Below are positions 7,453-13,221 of a stretch of DNA of 14,381 bases, piece after piece. Position 1 is the first letter of the stretch. Each line of letters opens with the position of its first letter. A program made the position numbers and the translations under genes. This stretch comes from Devosia sp. (GTDB lineage Bacteria; Pseudomonadota; Alphaproteobacteria; Rhizobiales; Devosiaceae): assembly GCA_016793415.1 (NCBI GenBank), contig JAEUMC010000794.1:1-14381 (forward strand), written 5' to 3'. Below the pieces are notes generated by a model. The model had not been told where the DNA came from. It did no database searches and saw nothing but the letters and a program-made list of their open reading frames with translations.

Positions 7453-7484
7453 ACTGATCATATCCAGTCATAATAGGTAGGCAA
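7453..7484 (-). promoter_or_regulatory. Promoter and overlapping operator of the GH4 operon
   Basis: On the minus strand TTGCCT (7484-7479) and TATGAT (7462-7457) are separated by 16 bp and fit sigma-70 -35 and -10 boxes, placing the transcript start near 7450. An imperfect dyad with ends ACTG and CAGT (7453-7468) covers the -10. It matches 11 of 16 positions of ACTGGTCTAGACCAGT, the known DasR/NagR-type operator of HutC-subfamily GntR repressors. A repressor bound here would block RNA polymerase directly, and the divergent UTRA-domain GntR protein is the obvious candidate. The predicted start leaves about 21 nt of leader before the GTG at 7429. Confidence 0.5.
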
Positions 7485-7512
7485 GATGGAATCGTACGGC
7501 TAAGTTTCGTCG

Positions 7513-7529
7513 GCGGGCGCGGCGCCCGC
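7513..7529. repeat. 17-bp GC palindrome in the divergent regulatory gap
   Basis: GCGGGCGC, a single central G, then GCGCCCGC form a perfect 8-bp inverted repeat 35 bp before the ATG of the UTRA regulator. It may be a second operator, or it may fold in the 5' leader of the regulator mRNA. In GC-rich DNA such palindromes can also arise by chance, though perfect 8-bp arms in a 93-bp gap are uncommon. Confidence 0.45.
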
Positions 7530-7564
7530 TTCCAAAGCGCAATCAGTTCGGTTACCCCAAAGCC

Positions 7565-8332
7565 ATGGCCAACGGCGTGACGCGCGACGATCCCCTACCG
7601 CTCTACAAGCAGGTGAAGGAACGCCTGCTGCGGGCGCTCGACGACGGCACCATTCCGCCCCGCGCGAAGCTCGCCTCGGAACGCGAGCTGGTGGAGCTCT
7701 ATGGGGTCAGCCGCATCACCATCCGTCAGGCGATGACCGAGCTGGTGCTCGAGGGGCACCTGCGCAGCCACCCCGGCAAGGGCTTCTACCCCACCGGCCG
7801 CCCCAAGGGCGGCGTGTATGAGCTCGAACTGCTGCGCAGTTTTACCGCGACCGCCGTGGCGCATGGCCGCCGGCCGGGCAGCCGGCTGCTCACCGCGGCG
7901 CAGCTCGAGGCCCCCGAGGAGGTGGCGCGAGCCCTGCAACTCGAGGCCGGCGAACAGGTGATCTCACTGCGCCGCCTGCGCTTGATCGACGACCAACCGG
8001 TGGCCATCGCGCATGACTGGATGCCCGCGGCAATCGTTCCCGGAATCCTCGAGCTCGACTGGACGGTGCCGAACAGTTCGCTCTATGCCGAACTCGCCGG
8101 ACGCTATGGCCTCCTGCCGCAGCGCGGCCACACCATCCTCTCGGCCAGGCTGGCCGACCCCGAGGAAAGCCGCCTGCTGGAACTGCCGCCACCGGCGGCC
8201 GTGCTGGGGGTCGAGCAGATGGCGTTCGACGGCGACGAACGCCCGCTCAACCTGACACGCTCCACCCACCACCCCAGCCGCTACCCGCTGCGACTCGACC
8301 AGGACTCGCGGACCAGCCGCACAGGTCGGTAA
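7565..8332 (+). CDS. GntR-family transcriptional regulator, HutC subfamily with UTRA domain
   Basis: This is a DNA-binding, ligand-responsive regulator of 255 aa. The N-terminal winged helix-turn-helix spans about 10-77 (PLYKQVKERLL, LASERELVELYGVSRITIRQAM, then GKGFYPTG). The C-terminal UTRA effector domain spans about 88-245, with QVISLRRLRLIDDQPVAI and a final RSTHHPSRYPLRL segment equivalent to the family's RSxxRxDRYxFxV. UTRA domains usually sense a phosphorylated sugar or small metabolite, so a product of the GH4 or kinase step is a sensible inducer. The ATG at 7565 lacks a good Shine-Dalgarno but begins the HTH at the right distance. It is divergent from the GH4 operon, which it probably represses, and its stop is 5 bp from that of the convergent hydrolase gene. 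Confidence 0.93.
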   Translation: MANGVTRDDPLPLYKQVKERLLRALDDGTIPPRAKLASERELVELYGVSRITIRQAMTELVLEGHLRSHPGKGFYPTGRPKGGVYELELLRSFTATAVAHGRRPGSRLLTAAQLEAPEEVARALQLEAGEQVISLRRLRLIDDQPVAIAHDWMPAAIVPGILELDWTVPNSSLYAELAGRYGLLPQRGHTILSARLADPEESRLLELPPPAAVLGVEQMAFDGDERPLNLTRSTHHPSRYPLRLDQDSRTSRTGR

Positions 8333-8345
8333 AACGGCTAACCGA
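8326..8345. terminator. Weak inverted repeat at the convergent gene ends
   Basis: TCGGT and ACCGA form a 5-bp inverted repeat with a 10-nt loop exactly across the two facing stop codons. There is no T-run in either direction, so this is at best a weak bidirectional transcript end. The gap between the two genes is only 5 bp, and no better terminator is visible there. Confidence 0.2.
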
Positions 8346-9150
8346 GGAAAAAGCGCTCGAGTTCGGGGGCGACGACCTCGGGGGCAGCGCTGTGGGTCTG
8401 GCCCGCGAGAGAGCGGTGCGCAGCGCCGGGCAGCAGCTCGGCGACCGCGCGGGCCGAGTTTCGGATCCAGGCGGGGCTGGCGCCGCCGTCCATCACCAGC
8501 ACCGGCACGGTGAGCTGATCCCACGCCCTTGGCGGCAGCGGCTTACCCGACATACGATCGCCCAGCACCGCTACGTCATAGGCGAGCGTGTGGGCCAAGG
8601 CCTCGAGCGCCGGCCAGGCTGGTGCCGATCTCATCTGCGCCACAGCCCCGACCGGCGTTCCCACCACCTCGACAAGGAAATACTCCACCGCCTCGCCGCG
8701 CTGACCGGCGGCAAGCAACGCATTGATGTGGCTCGCAAAGTCGGGTGGCGGCGGCGGGCGGGCGGCGTCGGTGATGAAGGGTGGCTCATAGAGCGACAGT
8801 TTAGTCACCTTGCCCGGGAGTCTTGCTGTCGCCTCCAGCGACAGCACCGCGCCGGACGAGTGGCCATGGATGAAGGCGGCGCCACCAAGCGCCGCAATGA
8901 CGGCGTCGATATCTTCGATCTCGCGCTCGACGGCGTAGGGTGGCCTATCGCCGCTCTTGCCCCTGCCCCGCCGATCGAAGGTGACGGTGGTGAAGCGGGG
9001 GGCAAGGAGCTTGGCCAGAGGTTGGGCGCCTAAGCCATCGCTCAATGCGCCGCCGATCAGGATCAGCGCGGGCCCCTCGCCCGAGCGGCTGATGGCAATG
9101 CGGGTGCCATCCTTCGAGGTGACCTCGGATGTTGCCTCTGCCAACGCCAT
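8338..9150 (-). CDS. Alpha/beta-fold hydrolase
   Basis: This is a soluble alpha/beta hydrolase of 270 aa, probably cytoplasmic. The catalytic triad is readable: nucleophile S98 in GHSSG (96-100), acid D221 in VLVMDGG and base H253 in AGQTHSA. The oxyanion region is IGGALSDG (32-39), and VTFDRRGRGKSGDRPPYAVERE (56-77) is a typical strand-loop of esterase, C-C hydrolase and related families. A proline-rich insert RPPPPPD (131-137) marks the lid. The ATG at 9150 directly follows AGAGGAG; a GTG at 9255 would add 35 unconserved residues and is rejected. It lies 162 bp downstream of the FCD regulator gene on the same strand. The substrate cannot be predicted, and a link to either transport operon is not established. 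Confidence 0.9.
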   Translation of the reverse strand: MALAEATSEVTSKDGTRIAISRSGEGPALILIGGALSDGLGAQPLAKLLAPRFTTVTFDRRGRGKSGDRPPYAVEREIEDIDAVIAALGGAAFIHGHSSGAVLSLEATARLPGKVTKLSLYEPPFITDAARPPPPPDFASHINALLAAGQRGEAVEYFLVEVVGTPVGAVAQMRSAPAWPALEALAHTLAYDVAVLGDRMSGKPLPPRAWDQLTVPVLVMDGGASPAWIRNSARAVAELLPGAAHRSLAGQTHSAAPEVVAPELERFFLG

Positions 9151-9190
9151 CTCCTCTGCTGGGGATTGATGGGAAGTATGGAAGGTGCCG

Positions 9191-9207
9191 CGCCGGCAAG
9201 GCCGGCG
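9191..9207. repeat. GC-rich hairpin in the gap between the hydrolase and FCD regulator
   Basis: CGCCGGC, AAG, GCCGGCG form a perfect 7-bp inverted repeat with a 3-nt loop. It lies in the 162-bp stretch (9151-9312) that otherwise shows no gene, no T-run and no clear promoter. It could fold in the regulator's 3' transcript or in the hydrolase leader. Confidence 0.35.
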
Positions 9208-9312
9208 GCGACGAAGCTGCACCTCGGGAGCGATGTCGATCACGTCCTCCGGCACCGGCTTTGCCGCACCCCGGTAACGGGTCGCGCCGCTGACGGTTCC
9301 CCGGGCCGCTGC

Positions 9313-10038
9313 CTATACCCCGTCGGCGAGCGACAGTTCGCGGGTGCGATCGACGGCGATATAGCGTTGAATCTGCGCGACGATCTGACTGGCATGTTCT
9401 GCCGCCAGGCGATCGCAGAGCTCGGCATCCTCGGCCTCGATGGCCGCGACGAGGGCATCGTGCTCATCGACATATTTGCGCGGCAGATGATCGTTGAAGC
9501 TCTTGTAGTAGTAGAGCCTGAGGATCCGGCGCCCCTCATCGAGCAGGCGGGTGAACAGCCCGGTGAAATAGGGATTGCCGCCGGCCTCGGCGATGGCGGC
9601 ATGGAAGTTCCGGTTGTGCCCGATCATGCCGAGCACGTCGCCCTCGCGCACCGCCCTGGCATAGGCCGCCTGGTGGACGCGCATGGTCTCGAGATGCGCT
9701 CGCGTCCGGGTGCGAGCGGCGAGCCTGGTGGTCACCCGGTACATCAGGGTCAGCGCCTCGAAATAGACCGGCAGCGCGCCGAAATCGATCGGCGCGACAA
9801 TGGTGTTGCGGTTGGGCAGCTGGCTCACCAACCCCTCGGCGGCAAGCCGCACCAGCGCCTCGCGCACCGGAGTGCGCGACATGCCGAAGGCCTCGGCCAA
9901 CGTCACCTCATCGAGCGGCGCGCCGGGTTCCAGCGACAGATCGAGGATCGAAGCCTTGAGCTGCTCGTAGACCTTCTGCACCCCGGAACCTTTGACGCGT
10001 GGCGCAAACTCACGTGTTCCGCGCGAGGACCCACTCAT
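9313..10038 (-). CDS. GntR-family transcriptional regulator, FadR subfamily with FCD domain
   Basis: This is a repressor-type regulator of 241 aa. The winged HTH covers about 20-85, with PLDEVTLAEAFGMSRTPVREALVRL (41-65) and GLVSQLPNRNTIV. The C-terminal all-helical FCD ligand domain covers about 90-225. FCD domains commonly bind a metal through an Asp and three His. Here H146 (NFHAAI), H193 (DEHDAL) and H215 (AEHASQ) are present, but the usual Asp of DRxFH is N142 (NRNFH). The ATG at 10038 has AGGAG 8 nt upstream; a TTG immediately before it is possible. The gene is divergent from the liv-like operon across 106 bp, so it most likely controls that operon and itself. The ligand is probably related to the transported solute. 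Confidence 0.93.
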   Translation of the reverse strand: MSGSSRGTREFAPRVKGSGVQKVYEQLKASILDLSLEPGAPLDEVTLAEAFGMSRTPVREALVRLAAEGLVSQLPNRNTIVAPIDFGALPVYFEALTLMYRVTTRLAARTRTRAHLETMRVHQAAYARAVREGDVLGMIGHNRNFHAAIAEAGGNPYFTGLFTRLLDEGRRILRLYYYKSFNDHLPRKYVDEHDALVAAIEAEDAELCDRLAAEHASQIVAQIQRYIAVDRTRELSLADGV

Positions 10039-10063
10039 CAATCCGGCTCCTGTCTGCTCCCGA

Positions 10064-10100
10064 TTGACGAAATGTTAACGCGGCTGCATTGTGCCGACAA
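10064..10100. promoter_or_regulatory. Overlapping divergent promoter-like elements
   Basis: For the plus strand, TTGACG (10064-10069) is followed after 17 bp by CATTGT (10087-10092), a poor -10. For the minus strand, TTGTCG (10100-10095) is followed after 17 bp by TAACAT (10077-10072), leaving a leader of about 28 nt with AGGAG for the regulator. The two pairs interlock, so a repressor bound in this gap could affect both genes. The boxes match sigma-70 consensus only partly, which is common in high-GC alphaproteobacteria. Confidence 0.35.
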
Positions 10101-10120
10101 GATGCATGCAAGGATGCATC
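10089..10120. promoter_or_regulatory. Candidate operators for the FCD regulator
   Basis: Two adjacent motifs lie between the predicted plus-strand promoter and the binding-protein gene. TTGT-GCCG-ACAA (10089-10100) is a perfect 4-bp-arm dyad of the GT/AC type used by FadR-subfamily regulators. It is followed by GATGCAT (10101-10107) and GATGCATC (10113-10120), a 12-bp-period direct repeat whose ATGCAT core is itself palindromic. Placement downstream of the -10 fits repression by blocking. The assignment to the divergent FCD protein is inferred from position. Confidence 0.45.
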
Positions 10121-10144
10121 TGAGGAGAAGGGAGACGGAACGAC

Positions 10145-11254
10145 ATGCGTAATGTCATGAAAACCGCAGCGGGCCTCGCACTCGCCATCGTGCTGGGCGT
10201 GCCTGCAATGGCGCAGGACACGTTGACCATCGGCATCATGGTGCCCACCACCGGGTCGGAAGCCACCTATGGCCAGGATATGGCCAATGCGGTGAACCTC
10301 GCGATCGGCGAGATCAACGCGGCGGGCGGCGTCTTGGGCAAGCAGTTGACCTCGACCATCGGCGACGACGGCTGCGATGCGCAGCTGGCGGTGAATGCCG
10401 CGAGCAAGCTGGCGGCCTCGGGCGTCGTCGGCGTGGTCGGCGGTTATTGCTCCGGCGCTACGGTGCCGACGCTCAAGATCTACGGCGACGCCAAGATCCC
10501 GCTGATCATCCCGGCGGCCAACTCGACCAAGCTGATCCCGGAGAACCCGGGCAACGCCTTCATGATCAACTCGACCGGCAACGACCAGGTGGCCAAGGCG
10601 ATCGAGTACTTCAACGGCAAGGGCGTCAAGAAGATCGCCATCATCAACCAGGGCGATGCCTATTCGCAGGACCTGGCCGACCTGACCAAGAAGAACTGGG
10701 AAGCGGCCGGCACCACCGTCACCGACATCGAAGTCACCAACAAGCGCGGGCCGTACTACTCGGCGGTCGTCACCGCCATCACCTCGGCCAACCCCGACGC
10801 GGTGTTCTGGACCGCCTACTATGCCGATGGCGGCCTGTTGATCCGCCAGCTGCGCGAGCGCGGCTACCAGGGCCTGATCGCGGTGGGCGACGGCTCCAAC
10901 TCGCCCGAGCTGTTCAAGATCGCCGGCCCGGCGGCCGAGGGCGTCATCGCCTTCTCCAATCCGACCGCCGAGTTCCTGCCGGAGGCCAAGGCCTTTGCCG
11001 AAGCCTACCAGAAGCAGTTCGGTGCCGCTCCCGGCCCCTACTCGACGCTGAGCTATGACGCGATGAAGCTGCTCGCCTGGGCGCTCAACACCGCCGGCAC
11101 CACCGACTCCGCCAAGGTGATCGAGACGCTGCAGGGCGCCAACTTCACCGACTCGATTTCGGGCCCGATCTCGTTCACGCCCGAAAAGACCCTCGCCCGC
11201 TCCAACTTCGTGGTGCTCGAAGGCAAGGGCGGAGCCTGGACGCTGGCGCAGTAA
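10145..11254 (+). CDS. Branched-chain amino-acid-type ABC transporter substrate-binding protein (LivK-like)
   Basis: This is a periplasmic type-I solute-binding protein of the HAAT family, 369 aa as precursor. The signal peptide MRNVMKTAAGLALAIVLG ends at AMA-QDT (after residue 23). The mature start DTLTIGIMVPTTGSEATYGQDM is characteristic. C77 (GCDAQ) and C102 (YCSGAT) correspond to the disulfide of LIV-BP, and S103 to its ligand-contacting Ser79. The equivalent of LIV-BP PGATN reads PAANS (123-127), replacing the ligand-contacting Thr102 with Asn126, so the ligand may not be Leu/Ile/Val. AGGAG and GGGAG tracts precede the ATG, and an in-frame ATG at 10157 is an alternative. First gene of the operon that continues with LivH, LivM, LivG and LivF, and probably controlled by the divergent FCD regulator. 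Confidence 0.95.
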   Translation: MRNVMKTAAGLALAIVLGVPAMAQDTLTIGIMVPTTGSEATYGQDMANAVNLAIGEINAAGGVLGKQLTSTIGDDGCDAQLAVNAASKLAASGVVGVVGGYCSGATVPTLKIYGDAKIPLIIPAANSTKLIPENPGNAFMINSTGNDQVAKAIEYFNGKGVKKIAIINQGDAYSQDLADLTKKNWEAAGTTVTDIEVTNKRGPYYSAVVTAITSANPDAVFWTAYYADGGLLIRQLRERGYQGLIAVGDGSNSPELFKIAGPAAEGVIAFSNPTAEFLPEAKAFAEAYQKQFGAAPGPYSTLSYDAMKLLAWALNTAGTTDSAKVIETLQGANFTDSISGPISFTPEKTLARSNFVVLEGKGGAWTLAQ

Positions 11255-11270
11255 TCGCCTGGTGCAATCG

Positions 11271-11296
11271 CGGATCGGCGCTCCGGCGCCGGTCCG
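11271..11296 (+). promoter_or_regulatory. mRNA hairpin between livK-like and livH
   Basis: A 26-nt inverted repeat begins 17 nt after the binding-protein stop. The stem is 11 bp including one G-T wobble, of the form CGGAxCGGCGC paired with GCGCCGGTCCG, closed by the tetraloop TCCG. It lacks a following T-run, so read-through into livH is expected. I infer that it protects the binding-protein mRNA or partly attenuates the downstream genes. The rest of this 78-bp gap holds only the livH Shine-Dalgarno (GAGG). Confidence 0.55.
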
Positions 11297-11332
11297 TCTC
11301 TCGGGCAAGTCGACTGAAGGGCGAGGTGGCGG

Positions 11333-12247
11333 GTGAGCATCTTCGACATCTTCACGAACCAGCTGCTGAACGGCATCGTGCTGGGATCGTTTTATGCGCT
11401 GGTGGCGCTCGGCTACACCATGGTGTTCGGCGTGGTGAAGCTGCTGAACTTCGCACATGGCGAGCTCTATATGGTGGGCGGCTTTGCCGGCTTCCTGGTG
11501 CTGTCGTTCCTCGCGCCCTATCTCGGGCCCGGCTGGCTCGGCGTCGCGGTGTCGATGGTGCTGGCGATGATCGCCGTCGGCTTTCTCGGCGTGGTGATCG
11601 AACGCGTCGCTTATGCGCCGATGCTGTCGGCGCCGCGGCTTTCCATCCTGATCACGGCGCTGGCCGTGTCGCTGGTGCTGCAGAACGGCATGCTGACGCT
11701 GACCAAGGGGCAGTATGTGCCGTTCGGCGCGGCGCTCGGTTTCGGCGGCATCAAGCTGGGCAACCTGTTCATCAGCTACAACCAGATGATCCTCGTCGGC
11801 GTCGCCGCGGTGCTGATGCTGGCGCTCGAGCTGTTCGTGTCGCGCACCCAGTATGGCCGCGCCATGCGCGCCGTGTCGGTCGACAAGGACATGGCTCGGC
11901 TGATGGGCATCAACGTCAATGCGGTGATCGGCATTACCTTTTTCGTGGGCTCGGCGCTCGCCGCAGCCGCCGGGTCGATGGCCGGCGCCTATTACGGCTC
12001 GCTATGGTACTTCATGGGCTTCCTGATCGGGCTCAAGGCCTTCACTGCCGCAGTGATCGGCGGCATCGGTTCGATCCCCGGCGCCATGCTGGGCGGATTG
12101 ATCCTCGGCCTGCTCGAGAGCTTTGGCACACAGCTGCCGGGCGTCGGCAGCGAATGGAAGGACGTGTTCTCGTTCTCCGTCCTCATCCTCGTCCTGGTGT
12201 TCAAGCCGACGGGCCTGTTGGGCAAGCCTGAACAGGAGCGCATGTGA
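11333..12247 (+). CDS. livH: Branched-chain amino-acid-type ABC transporter permease LivH
   Basis: This is the first inner-membrane permease of the HAAT importer, 304 aa. The N-terminus NQLLNGIVLGSFYALVALGYTMVFGVVKLLNFAHGELYMVGGF is diagnostic of LivH. The cytoplasmic coupling region GRAMRAVSVDKDMARLMGINV (about 178-198) is followed by the typical LAAAAGSMAGAYYG, and a late KAFTAAVIGGIGSIPGAMLGGLILGLLE stretch matches the conserved C-terminal membrane segment. The start is GTG at 11333, with GAGG just upstream; the first hydrophobic segment begins soon after and no ATG is nearby. Its TGA shares one base with the livM ATG (TGATG), so the pair is translationally coupled. It should heterodimerise with LivM and bind LivG/LivF. 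Confidence 0.96.
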   Translation: MSIFDIFTNQLLNGIVLGSFYALVALGYTMVFGVVKLLNFAHGELYMVGGFAGFLVLSFLAPYLGPGWLGVAVSMVLAMIAVGFLGVVIERVAYAPMLSAPRLSILITALAVSLVLQNGMLTLTKGQYVPFGAALGFGGIKLGNLFISYNQMILVGVAAVLMLALELFVSRTQYGRAMRAVSVDKDMARLMGINVNAVIGITFFVGSALAAAAGSMAGAYYGSLWYFMGFLIGLKAFTAAVIGGIGSIPGAMLGGLILGLLESFGTQLPGVGSEWKDVFSFSVLILVLVFKPTGLLGKPEQERM

Positions 12248-13221
12248 TGGCCCAGTTTCCTGAACGACCCAGTGCCTGGGGCGGGTTGGCGACGCTGCTC
12301 GATACGCCGCAGAAGCGTTATGCGGCGATCGCGGTGATCCTCGTCGCCATGGCTGTGGCGCCTTACGTCTTCGGCTCCTACGGCACGGTGATCCTCACCA
12401 ATGCCCTGCTCTATGTGCTGTTGGCGCTGGGGCTCAATATCGTGGTCGGCTATGCCGGCCTGCTCGACCTGGGCTTTGCCGCCTTCTTCGCTGTCGGCGC
12501 CTACACGGTGGGCATCACCACGCTGCATTTCGGGCTCAATTTCTGGCTGGCGCTGCCGCTGGCGATCCTGCTGGCCATCATCGCCGGCATCGTGATCGGC
12601 GCGCCGACCCTCAGGCTCCGCTCCGACTATCTCGCCATCGTCACGCTCGGCTTCGGCGAAATCGTCCGGATCACGGCGCGCAACCTCAGGGAAACCGGCG
12701 GCGCCAGCGGACTGATCGGCATCGACTCGCCCTGGCTGTTCGGCTGGCACATCCGCACGCCGCTCGATTTCTACTATGTGTTCTGCGTGCTCGCGATCCT
12801 GGGCGTCATCGCCTCGGTGCGGCTGGCCAACTCGCGGCTCGGGCGCGCCTGGCTGTATGTCCGGCATGACGAAGATGCGGCCGAGGCGATGGGTATCAAC
12901 CGGGTCAAGGTGAAGCTCGCGGCCTATATCGTCGGCGCCATCTACGGTTCGATCGGCGGCGCCTTCTTTGCCGCCAATCTCGGGGCGATCTCGCCCGAGA
13001 GTTTTTCGTTCCGCCAGTCGGTGCTGATCCTGATGGCGGTGATCCTGGGCGGCATGGGCAAGATTCCCGGGGTGATCCTTGGCGCCTTCATCGTCATCCT
13101 CGCGCCCGAACTGCTGCGCGATTTCGGCGATCTGCGGTTGCTGATCTTCGCGGTGGGGCTGCTGCTGATCATGCTGTTCCGGCCCAGCGGTATCTGGCCG
13201 GCGCGGAGCAAATCCCGATGA
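12247..13221 (+). CDS. livM: Branched-chain amino-acid-type ABC transporter permease LivM
   Basis: This is the second inner-membrane permease, 324 aa from the ATG at 12247; a GTG immediately before it is also possible, and AGGAG lies 8 nt upstream of the ATG. Family hallmarks are LGLNIVVGYAGLLDLGFAAFFAVGAYT (about 60-86), the cytoplasmic coupling loop GRAWLYVRHDEDAAEAMGINRVKVKLAAY, and SFSFRQSVLILMAVILGGMGKIPGVILGA near the C-terminus. About eight to ten hydrophobic segments are visible. The N-terminal 20 residues are hydrophilic and cytoplasmic. Its TGA overlaps the livG ATG by four bases (ATGA), completing a tightly coupled permease-ATPase string. Confidence 0.96.
   Translation: MAQFPERPSAWGGLATLLDTPQKRYAAIAVILVAMAVAPYVFGSYGTVILTNALLYVLLALGLNIVVGYAGLLDLGFAAFFAVGAYTVGITTLHFGLNFWLALPLAILLAIIAGIVIGAPTLRLRSDYLAIVTLGFGEIVRITARNLRETGGASGLIGIDSPWLFGWHIRTPLDFYYVFCVLAILGVIASVRLANSRLGRAWLYVRHDEDAAEAMGINRVKVKLAAYIVGAIYGSIGGAFFAANLGAISPESFSFRQSVLILMAVILGGMGKIPGVILGAFIVILAPELLRDFGDLRLLIFAVGLLLIMLFRPSGIWPARSKSR

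Noticed and set aside
9151..9255. 35-residue N-terminal extension of the alpha/beta hydrolase from a GTG at 9255
   Set aside because: The added residues are Arg-rich and unlike the family, and the ATG at 9150 has AGAGGAG beside it.
10101..10120. ATGCAT repeats as the start of a CRISPR or mobile-element repeat
   Set aside because: Only two short units occur, both in a regulatory gap; no further copies or spacers are visible.
10010..11458. Minus-strand open frame of 482 codons opposite the LivK-like gene
   Set aside because: It would cover the divergent regulatory gap, overlaps the FCD regulator start, and encodes no known motif. The plus-strand LivK-like gene fully explains the region.
11992..12867. 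Minus-strand open frame of 291 codons opposite livH/livM
   Set aside because: Asp/Glu/Arg/Gln-rich shadow of hydrophobic LivH/LivM codons; no start context or domain.
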